From contig JAZRFJ010000019.1 in NCBI GenBank assembly GCA_045661305.1, positions 1-24,615 of the forward strand: 24,615 nucleotides of DNA, given 5' to 3'. The translations under genes were made by a program, and so were the position numbers. Shown in pieces: positions 7,324-13,602 of the stretch. Under the pieces are notes generated by a model. That model was given only the letters and a program-made list of their open reading frames with translations. It had not been told where the DNA came from and did not search any database. Each line of letters opens with the position of its first letter. Within the stretch, counting starts at the first letter, position 1. The DNA is from UMGS1840 sp045661305 (GTDB lineage Bacteria > Bacillota > Clostridia > UMGS1840).

Positions 7324-7329
7324 GCTATT

Positions 7330-7359
7330 ATTATAGCATAGTCGGATAATGGTTGTCAA
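7330..7359 (-). promoter_or_regulatory. Promoter of the antisense RNA
   Basis: On the reverse strand, perfect TTGACA (7359-7354) and TATAAT (7335-7330) with an 18-base spacer and TG before the -10 box. By box sequence it looks stronger than the peptide promoter, as expected for an antitoxin RNA made in excess. Confidence 0.8.
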
Positions 7360-7437
7360 TAGTTTTTTTAAAATTTAATGATTTTTAGTATGGGATTATA
7401 ATTTTAAAGTATTCTATACAATTTTTTGTAAAATATA

Positions 7438-7466
7438 TCGATGTTTTAGGAATATTATGCTATAAT
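7438..7466 (+). promoter_or_regulatory. Probable promoter upstream of the lipoprotein gene
   Basis: A perfect extended -10 box, TGCTATAAT, ends at 7466. The -35 region (TCGATG, 7438-7443) is poor. Extended -10 promoters can work with a weak -35. Confidence 0.5.
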
Positions 7467-7509
7467 AAGTTTGATAACCAAACGCATATAACTATTTTTA
7501 AATATAGGG

Positions 7510-7547
7510 AAAAACCTTTGTAAAAGGTGTTTTATATTTCTTTTTTT
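7510..7547 (+). terminator. Leader terminator, possible attenuator, before the lipoprotein gene
   Basis: ACCTTT pairs with AAAGGT around a short loop (about 7513-7529); the stem resumes with A-T pairs after one mismatch and is followed by TTTTATATTTCTTTTTTT. It lies between the promoter at 7438-7466 and the ATG at 7598, so most transcripts might stop near 7547, making an RNA of about 75 bases. A later unseen promoter could also serve the gene. Confidence 0.5.
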
Positions 7548-7597
7548 ACTCTGTAACATAGACTACAAGAATAGTTTTAAGGAGGATAAAGTAAGTT

Positions 7598-8089
7598 ATG
7601 AAAAAAAATATTTCAGCAATACTTGCAGTAATTATATTGATAGCTTGTATTACATGCTTAACTTCCTGTAAGGTAAAAGATGGTTCGCTTGATGATGTTA
7701 GTGCTGTTCTAATGAGTGACTCTGAACTAAACAAAATTTTCTCTTCTGTTACTGTTGACATTTCTAATGGTAAAGCCTTTTTTGCTAATATTGATTTTAA
7801 GGATATTACATCCGAAACGCTTTATGAGACTTCGACAGAAGATAGTTGTGATTTAGCCGAATTAGTCCACGATAAGATGAAAGCCGCTATTTTAGATGCA
7901 GGTTATACAAAAATCTCAAGGATTAGTGCAATAATGTATTCTTCGGATTGGAAAAATGACGATAATCATTATACTTTGAGCTTTGGTGTAGGTGTGAAAA
8001 ATAAGACCTATGTAGATTTAGCGGCAGATGTTCATAACCCTATTTGGAGTGAAGAAGTATTATGGGGCGGCTATGATGAAGTAGAATAA
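7598..8089 (+). CDS. Small lipoprotein of unknown function
   Basis: A 163-residue protein with a lipoprotein signal peptide: MKKN, a hydrophobic stretch (ISAILAVIILIACITC) and the lipobox LTSC with the lipidated Cys at residue 24. The mature part of about 140 residues is acidic, with Asp, Ser and Thr. Segments such as RISAIMYSSDW and HYTLSFGVGV suggest beta structure, but no family is recognised. AAGGAGG at 7579-7585 lies twelve bases before the ATG, the best Shine-Dalgarno sequence in this region. The gene stands alone between transposase-end repeats, with a terminator-like hairpin in its leader. It is probably accessory; codon use looks like its neighbours. The export signal is clear and the function is unknown. 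Confidence 0.8.
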   Translation: MKKNISAILAVIILIACITCLTSCKVKDGSLDDVSAVLMSDSELNKIFSSVTVDISNGKAFFANIDFKDITSETLYETSTEDSCDLAELVHDKMKAAILDAGYTKISRISAIMYSSDWKNDDNHYTLSFGVGVKNKTYVDLAADVHNPIWSEEVLWGGYDEVE

Positions 8090-8118
8090 TACTACATAAA
8101 AAGCGTGGTACTGTTGCT

Positions 8119-8207
8119 TAATAGGGACGAACCCCTTAGGGACGTACACGGAATGGTACTATTTTAAAATAAGTTGAGAAAAAGCACTAAAAAATGTGCG
8201 TCCCCTA
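8119..8207. repeat. REP-like inverted repeat, downstream copy
   Basis: TAGGGACGTACA (8137-8148) faces TGTGCGTCCCCTA (8195-8207), differing by one transition and one extra C. Another TAGGGACG begins at 8122. The palindrome ATTTTAAAAT (8161-8170) lies between the arms. The right arm continues directly into transposase-like coding sequence, as REP units do beside RAYT genes. Related to the unit at 6873-6986. Confidence 0.6.
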
Positions 8208-8404
8208 CAAAGAACATTGAAACTATTGTTCGTTCCTTTAAAACAATGGTCACAAAGGAAACAGGTTATTCTATATGGCAGCGTCCATATCACGACCATA
8301 TAATTTGCGGAGAAAAGAATTATCGAAAAATATGGGAATATATAGATACAAATGTAATCAAATGGGAAAAGGATTGCTTTTATAATGGTAAAAGGGAACA
8401 GTGA
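8208..8404 (+). pseudogene. C-terminal remnant of a REP-associated (RAYT/IS200-like) transposase
   Basis: From about 8210 the frame reads KNIETIVRSFKTMVTKETG, then SIWQRPYHDHIICGEKNYR and KIWEYIDTNVIKWEKD, ending at TGA 8402-8404. The WQR-Y-DH-II...IW-YID-N-KW pattern is the C-terminal end of the IS200-like transposases that handle REP repeats. A full protein of that family is several times longer; the N-terminal HUH (His-hydrophobic-His) nuclease core is absent, and the stump starts abruptly after the repeat ending at 8207. It therefore looks like an internal deletion that joined the element's 5' end to its 3' end. It has no ribosome binding site of its own; the TTG-initiated frame from 8174 runs through repeat sequence and is not credible as a gene. 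Confidence 0.75.
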
Positions 8405-8421
8405 AAATTACTGCTCCCTTT
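8391..8421. terminator. Hairpin between the transposase remnant and the ATPase operon
   Basis: AAAGGGA (8391-8397) plus CAGT (8399-8402) pair with ACTG (8410-8413) plus TCCCTTT (8415-8421), with one mismatch. It overlaps the remnant's stop codon and lies about 50 bases downstream of the convergent ATPase operon. T-runs are short on both strands (CCCTTTA and CCCTTTT), so termination in either direction is plausible but not certain. Confidence 0.45.
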
Positions 8422-8471
8422 ACTGTCCTTAACACTAAACCTCATATTTCATAGATTTTTTTGTATTTTAA

Positions 8472-9125
8472 TTATTGTTTTTTTAAATAATTCTCTTCAA
8501 TAATCATATCTTTTATTTTCAAAAGTCTTGTTATTGTGCTTCGTTCGTTTTCTTCTAAATGGAGCTTAATATAGCGTATTGTTGCTTTATAAGAGGGGAT
8601 AAGAACATACTCAAGAGCGTTTACTCTTCTTCTTGTTTTTTCAATTTCATTTGCCATAAGAATACACGATTTTTCAATTTCTGCCATTTTTATTAAGTCA
8701 GGAATTATTTTTTTAAATTCTCTTTGTGCGTTATCAAGCTCCCACGCTGTAAAATAAAAGCCGTAGGGAAGTGAAGCGTCACTTTCAAAAAAAGAACTAT
8801 CAATTTTATATAATGGCAGTCTTACTCCCATAATATTTTTTTCGGTTACTTCAATTTCAATACTTTTCTTATTAGTCATAAGTGCAGATGAAATAGCACC
8901 CTCTTGCATTGAGCTTTGTGCTTCTAAAAAGTAGCTTTGTGATAAAATAAGGCTTTCTTCAACCCTTTTTCTAATTGAAAGTGCCTCTTCTTTTAAATCC
9001 AAAAACTGTCTCATAAGACCGTCGTGCTTATCTTTTAGCAGTTTATGACCTTTTTGTGCGGTGAAAAGCTTTTTTTTAAGCTTTGAAAGCTCCATTCTTG
9101 TTGGATTAACTGTTTTTTGGGGCAT
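8472..9125 (-). CDS. ntpD: V-type ATPase subunit D
   Basis: The central rotor shaft of the V-type (A/V) ATPase, which couples rotation of the membrane ring to the A3B3 catalytic head. It is 217 residues, close to the usual length. The N-terminal helix (NPTRMELSKLKKKLFTAQKG) and C-terminal helix (TRRRVNALEYVLIPSYKATI) are the family signatures and form the antiparallel coiled coil. AAGGAG eight bases before the ATG is the ribosome binding site. It is the last gene of the operon, twelve bases after subunit K, and not directly after A and B as in Enterococcus. Confidence 0.93.
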   Translation of the reverse strand: MPQKTVNPTRMELSKLKKKLFTAQKGHKLLKDKHDGLMRQFLDLKEEALSIRKRVEESLILSQSYFLEAQSSMQEGAISSALMTNKKSIEIEVTEKNIMGVRLPLYKIDSSFFESDASLPYGFYFTAWELDNAQREFKKIIPDLIKMAEIEKSCILMANEIEKTRRRVNALEYVLIPSYKATIRYIKLHLEENERSTITRLLKIKDMIIEENYLKKQ

Positions 9126-9136
9126 ATGAATTCTCC

Positions 9137-9607
9137 TTAAATATTATAAATAATGAGAATTGAAATAAGAAGTGCTAAAATTGCATAGGTTTCTACCATA
9201 GCAGACATAATTATCGCTTTTCCGCTTTGTTCAGGCTTTTTTGCAACAATCCCGACACCGCTTGCGGCAGCTCTTCCCTGAGATATTCCTGAAAAAAGTC
9301 CGCCGAATGCGATTGGCATACATGCACCAAAATACATAAGCCCTTGTGATAATGTAATTTCATTTACATTACCGCCTAAAATTCCGACCTTACTTAGTAA
9401 AAGTACAGCTACCAAAAGACCGTATAACCCTTGAGTTCCCGGAAGAAGCTGTAAAATAAGCACTTTGCTGAATTTAGAGGGGTCGTTGCTTACAACGCCT
9501 GCTGCAGCCTCACCAACAAGTCCAACTCCTTTTGCACTTCCTATTCCTGCAAAAAGTGCTGCTGCTGACGCACCTAAAATAACTAATGCCAAACCAAAGT
9601 TATTCAT
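9137..9607 (-). CDS. ntpK: V-type ATPase subunit K (membrane rotor ring)
   Basis: A 156-residue, four-helix proteolipid that forms the ion-carrying ring. Ile/Leu-rich helices are separated by GIGSAKGVGLVGEAAAG and LLPGTQGLYG. The ion-site residues known from Enterococcus hirae NtpK (Leu61, Thr64, Gln65, Gln110, Glu139) are all present: Leu55, Thr58, Gln59, Gln110 (in ISQGRAAA) and Glu139 (in MVETYA). This predicts Na+ rather than H+ transport. The start is ATG 9607, with AAGGAG seven bases upstream; the longer open frame to 9739 lies inside the I gene and adds non-family sequence. The ATG overlaps the end of I by eight bases, suggesting translational coupling. Confidence 0.94.
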   Translation of the reverse strand: MNNFGLALVILGASAAALFAGIGSAKGVGLVGEAAAGVVSNDPSKFSKVLILQLLPGTQGLYGLLVAVLLLSKVGILGGNVNEITLSQGLMYFGACMPIAFGGLFSGISQGRAAASGVGIVAKKPEQSGKAIIMSAMVETYAILALLISILIIYNI

Positions 9608-11588
9608 AAATGTTCTCCTTTTCAAATGTGTAATATTTTGTATTTGCCCTAAGTGGCATAAATGCTTTTCCGCCGCCCTCGTAGAACTTTGAAAAAAGCT
9701 CAACAAATTGCAGTCTGTCTGCATGTACATATGCACCAAGAAGATTTATTCCAAGATTTAATATATGACCCACTAAACCAACGAAAATGAGCATAATAGT
9801 TTTTACTGTGATATTATCAGGCATTGTAGCAATAAGATTTATAACACTTGCGATACTTCCTGTTGCAAGACCTAATGCGAGCAGTCTTGAATATGACAAG
9901 ATGTCGCTTAGATAACCTGTTGCAACATTATAAAGTCCATAAATACCACCAAAAAATCTTGCAAAAATATTTCTGTTACCCCTTTTTGAAGTTAATACAA
10001 TGCTTACAGCTCCTATTATAAGCAGATACAATCCGACAGTTTTTAAAAATTCAGGTACTTGTGTTAATATCCCCGCACCAAGAGGAGCAGCACCGAGGAC
10101 TGTTATAAAAACAGGTATAACATCACAGTATGCGTCTGTTTTTCTTCCTTTGTCATAAAGAATTTTAAATCTTACATAAAGCCCTAAAAACAGATGCAAA
10201 ATTCCAAGTCCGAATGAGAAAAGAAGAAGTGTGATTGGTTTGTCAAGAGGTTCAAACCAAAGGGCAGTTGTAGGAATTTCTTTATTAAAAAATTCTTTTG
10301 CAATAACCTGAGGTAAATCTCCAAACCAGCTTCCGAAAAGTATCCCCCAGAATATTGTGGAAATACCGCTGTACATAAAAAGATAAAAGCTTCTTCTTAA
10401 ATTTCCCTCTACATTGGTGTTTTTTAAAATAAGTGCCATTGCAAGAGTTATTATAGTACCATATCCTGCATCGGATAACATCATTCCGAAAAAAAGATAG
10501 TAGAAGAATGACATAATACTGCTTGGGTCTACATCATTTTTGTTTGGAAGTGCATACATCTCAGTTATTCCCTCCAAAGGGGTGGAGAATTTTGAGTTAT
10601 ATAAAAGGACAGGCGGATTGTCGTCTTCGTTAAGGTCGTATATATTTATTACACACGGATATTTTTCCGTAAATTCTCTTACAAGACCATTAGTATAAAT
10701 TGTTGGGATGTAACCTTTTATAACAACAACATTTTTTGTCATTGCAAGCTTTTTAACTTCAAGATATTTATCTTGTTTTAATGTGTAATAATCAATTAAA
10801 AACTCAATATCCGGATATATATTACCAAGTGCTTTTAATTTGTTCTTTTCCCTTTTTATAATTTCATCACAGGCTTCTATTTCTTTTTTTAGTTTTTTAA
10901 TTTCATCATTTGCAGTCATTGATGACGAATATGAAAAAATATCAAAGCCGTATTTTTTTAAAAGCTCAAATACAATATCTTTCTGCTCTTTATGAAAATA
11001 AACGGTTTTATACATTTTAGCTTCAATATTGGTTTTTAAAGCTTCAAAATGAATAAGCAGTTTATTTTCCGTAGCTGTTTGAATAAGCTCTTTATATTTT
11101 CCATTTTCATTTGGGAATGTTCCAAAAATTACAGATACAAATTCAGTTTCTTTTGTATTTAGTGGTATCGGTGAACTTTCCCAGGGAGTAAGAATATCAA
11201 TATCAGAATAAAGGAGGGAAATCTTTTTTTCGAGTTCCTTTATTTTTCTCTCACTTTTTGTTATTTCATTTATATTTTTAAGAGTTTTTTTGATATCTTC
11301 TTTTTTTGAATTAAATTCTCTCGAATTAAGCTTTGTTCTTCCCTTTAAAAAGCCTATAACAGAATTCTGTTTTTCTATATATTTTTCGAGAATTTCGGCA
11401 GCTTTTTTGGCACTTTTTATATAGCTTTCATATTTTTTTGCACTTCCTGAACCATCAATTTTTGTAAGAAGCTCATCCTCGATATTTGTTATCTCCAAAA
11501 CTCCGCGTCTTTGAAGTCTGTTTAAAAGCTCACTACTGTCTTTTAAGAGAGCTGTTATCTCTATTTTTTTAAATTCCCGCTTTGCCAT
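9600..11588 (-). CDS. ntpI: V-type ATPase subunit I (membrane stator)
   Basis: The 662-residue subunit a homologue that forms the ion half-channels against the K ring. Residues 1 to about 330 are cytoplasmic and rich in Lys/Glu coiled coil. The C-terminal half has about seven membrane helices, starting near MSFFYYLFFGMMLSDAGYG. Arg568 in LSYSRLLALGLA is the conserved channel arginine, and the segment with HADRLQFVELFSKFYEGGG near the C-terminus is a family signature. Length is typical. The ribosome binding site is GGGAAG, a little upstream of ATG 11588. It follows subunit H by 15 bases and overlaps K by eight. Confidence 0.93.
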   Translation of the reverse strand: MAKREFKKIEITALLKDSSELLNRLQRRGVLEITNIEDELLTKIDGSGSAKKYESYIKSAKKAAEILEKYIEKQNSVIGFLKGRTKLNSREFNSKKEDIKKTLKNINEITKSERKIKELEKKISLLYSDIDILTPWESSPIPLNTKETEFVSVIFGTFPNENGKYKELIQTATENKLLIHFEALKTNIEAKMYKTVYFHKEQKDIVFELLKKYGFDIFSYSSSMTANDEIKKLKKEIEACDEIIKREKNKLKALGNIYPDIEFLIDYYTLKQDKYLEVKKLAMTKNVVVIKGYIPTIYTNGLVREFTEKYPCVINIYDLNEDDNPPVLLYNSKFSTPLEGITEMYALPNKNDVDPSSIMSFFYYLFFGMMLSDAGYGTIITLAMALILKNTNVEGNLRRSFYLFMYSGISTIFWGILFGSWFGDLPQVIAKEFFNKEIPTTALWFEPLDKPITLLLFSFGLGILHLFLGLYVRFKILYDKGRKTDAYCDVIPVFITVLGAAPLGAGILTQVPEFLKTVGLYLLIIGAVSIVLTSKRGNRNIFARFFGGIYGLYNVATGYLSDILSYSRLLALGLATGSIASVINLIATMPDNITVKTIMLIFVGLVGHILNLGINLLGAYVHADRLQFVELFSKFYEGGGKAFMPLRANTKYYTFEKENIYE

Positions 11589-11603
11589 TTTTCTTCACTT
11601 CCC

Positions 11604-11924
11604 TCAAAAAACACCGTCAAACAAAATATTTTTTATCATTTCCTTTATGTCCTTTTCTTTTTTCATAAGCCTGTCATATTCTTCTTTTTTTAAAAGTTCA
11701 GCTCTTTTAATTGCTGTGTTTTTCATTTTTGCAGCTGTATTTTTAGCTGTATTTATGTTTTTTAATGCTTCATTTTTTGCATTTGAAATTATTTCTTCTC
11801 TTTTTGTTTTAGCATCCGCTTTACTTTTTTTAATTAGTGCTTCAGCATCTTTTTCAACTGTTTTTATTCTCTCTTGTGCTTCTTTTTCCTTATCCAGAAT
11901 TATTTTTAATGTGTGAGATGCCAT
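11604..11924 (-). CDS. V-type ATPase peripheral stalk subunit H/G
   Basis: A 106-residue, highly charged, almost continuous coiled coil of Lys, Glu and Ala (for example AEALIKKSKADAKTKREEI). It matches in size and composition the H (NtpF/AhaH/G-type) subunit that pairs with E to form the peripheral stalk. Sequence alone cannot separate this family from other coiled coils; the call rests on its place between B and I in the operon. AGGTG in the B stop-codon region (TTAGGTGAT) is the ribosome binding site; the gap to B is only eleven bases. Confidence 0.78.
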   Translation of the reverse strand: MASHTLKIILDKEKEAQERIKTVEKDAEALIKKSKADAKTKREEIISNAKNEALKNINTAKNTAAKMKNTAIKRAELLKKEEYDRLMKKEKDIKEMIKNILFDGVF

Positions 11925-11935
11925 TTTTTTATCAC

Positions 11936-13309
11936 CTAATAATATTTTTCTATTATTTCATCATCTATTCTTTTAAGCTCGCTTTTTGGAAAAATTCTTA
12001 AAAGCTTCCAACCAATATCAAGAGTTTCCTCGATGCTTCTATTAGCGTTGTAGCCTTGAGAAATACATTCTTTTTCAAATCTGTCTGCAAATTCAGCATA
12101 AAGTTTGTCAGTCTCGGAAATTGCCTCTTCTCCGAGTATTACAGTAAGCTCTTTTGCTTCTTTGCCCCTTGCATACGATAAGAAAAGCTGATTCATTGTA
12201 CCTGCATGGTCTTCTCTTGTTTTCTTATCCCCAATTCCCTTATCCTTAAGTCTTGAAAGAGAAGGGAGAACATCGACGGGCGGTATTACACCTTTTTGAT
12301 AAAGCTCTCTTGAAAGTATAATCTGCCCTTCCGTTATATATCCTGTTAAATCAGGAATAGGATGGGTTTTGTCATCTTCAGGCATTGTTAAAATCGGAAT
12401 CATCGTAATACTGCCTTTTTTTCCTTGTTGTATTCCTGCTCTTTCGTAAATAGATGCGAGGTCTGTATACATATAACCCGGATATCCGCGTCGACCGGGG
12501 ACTTCCTTTCGTGCTGCAGAAACCTCTCTTAGGGCATCTGCATAATTTGTTATATCTGTAAGAATAACAAGAACATGCATATCCTCCTCGTAGGCAAGAT
12601 ATTCTGCTGCTGTAAGTGCCATTTTTGGAGTTGCTATTCTTTCAATAGCAGGGTCATTTGCAAGATTTATAAAAAGAACAGTTCTGTCTATTGCTCCTGT
12701 TTCTTTAAAGGAGTTAATAAAATAATCAGCTTCCTCAAAGGTTATGCCCATTGCAGCAAACACAACTGCAAATTTCGAGTTTTCTTTTGAGTCACCGCGT
12801 ACCTTTGCCTGCCTTGCAATTTGTGCCGCAAGCTTTGAGTGAGGGAGTCCGCTTGCAGAAAAAACAGGAAGCTTTTGTCCTCTCACCAAGGTATTAAGTC
12901 CGTCTATTGATGAAACACCTGTCTGTATAAATTCGTTTGGGTAAACTCTTGCAGCGGGATTCATTGGATTTCCGTTTACATTAAGCCGCATTTTCGGGAG
13001 TATGGGCGGTTTATTATCAATAGGATTTCCAAGTCCGTCAAACACTCTCCCTAAAATTTCAGGAGAAACACCAAGTTCCATTTGTCTTCCTAAAAAACGC
13101 ACCTTGCTGTTTGAAAGGTTAATTCCGTAAGACGGTTCAAAAAGCTGTACAAGTGCATCAGATTTATTTATTTCAAGAACACGGCACCGTCTTTTTTCTC
13201 CATTTGCAAGCTCAATTTCTCCAAGCTCGTTATAAGCTACATCGCTAACGCTTTTTACAAGCATAAGAGGTCCTGCAACTTCTTCTATTGTTTTGTACTG
13301 CTTTGCCAT
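11936..13309 (-). CDS. ntpB: V-type ATPase subunit B (non-catalytic head)
   Basis: The 457-residue regulatory head subunit, forming the A3B3 hexamer with A. It has the family's degenerate P-loop SASGLPHSK at 151-159, which cannot bind ATP like a Walker A motif, then PGRRGYPGYMYTDLASIYER, carrying the arginine that contributes to the catalytic site in A. The length is typical. AAAGGGTG before ATG 13309 gives good initiation and lies outside the mobile element that separates B from A. That 285-base gap is unusual for genes whose products are needed in equal amounts. Confidence 0.95.
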   Translation of the reverse strand: MAKQYKTIEEVAGPLMLVKSVSDVAYNELGEIELANGEKRRCRVLEINKSDALVQLFEPSYGINLSNSKVRFLGRQMELGVSPEILGRVFDGLGNPIDNKPPILPKMRLNVNGNPMNPAARVYPNEFIQTGVSSIDGLNTLVRGQKLPVFSASGLPHSKLAAQIARQAKVRGDSKENSKFAVVFAAMGITFEEADYFINSFKETGAIDRTVLFINLANDPAIERIATPKMALTAAEYLAYEEDMHVLVILTDITNYADALREVSAARKEVPGRRGYPGYMYTDLASIYERAGIQQGKKGSITMIPILTMPEDDKTHPIPDLTGYITEGQIILSRELYQKGVIPPVDVLPSLSRLKDKGIGDKKTREDHAGTMNQLFLSYARGKEAKELTVILGEEAISETDKLYAEFADRFEKECISQGYNANRSIEETLDIGWKLLRIFPKSELKRIDDEIIEKYY

Positions 13310-13324
13310 TTTTTCACCCTTTCT

Positions 13325-13602
13325 TAGCGTGACAGTAGTTATCCAAACCCCGCCTGAAAGGGTGTTATTCTGGCATTTTTTAACTTGTCGTTTTCGTAGG
13401 GCGACAGCCCAACTTCAAACTCCGTGTCAAAAACTGCTCAAAATTCCATCCCTTTCAGGTTCACAGAATTTTTTGCAAACTATTTTTATGTCAATACAAG
13501 GAAAAAACGCAATCAATACTGTCGTATTGGTAAGGCTTTTGACGCAGTAGTGGCAAAAAAGAGGAAGCAAAAAACGAGGTTCGGGTATCTACTGTTACGC
13601 TA
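13325..13602. mobile_element. MITE-like element between the V-ATPase A and B genes
   Basis: A 274-bp non-coding element (13327-13600) flanked by TA on both sides (13325-13326 and 13601-13602), the target duplication of Tc1/mariner-IS630 type elements. The first 26 bases (GCGTGACAGTAGTTATCC...) match the reverse complement of the last 26 (GCGTAACAGTAGATACCC...) at 21 positions. Inside are further inverted repeats: CCTGAAAGGG (13353-13362) against CCCTTTCAGG (13450-13459), and the hairpin CAATAC-TGTC-GTATTG (13514-13529). No transposase is encoded, so it would need one in trans. No terminator is visible, so transcription can continue from A to B. Confidence 0.82.

Noticed and set aside
8174..8207. 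Treating 8174-8404 as an intact small gene
   Set aside because: Its first eleven codons are repeat sequence shared with 6953-6986; only the C-terminal transposase stump is protein-like.
9608..9739. Upstream extension of subunit K to an ATG at 9739
   Set aside because: The extra 44 residues are an out-of-frame reading of the I gene; the family start and ribosome binding site are at 9607.
13293..13550. 85-residue + strand frame inside the ntpA-ntpB spacer
   Set aside because: It covers the MITE's inverted ends and hairpins, starts inside ntpB antisense and has no ribosome binding site.
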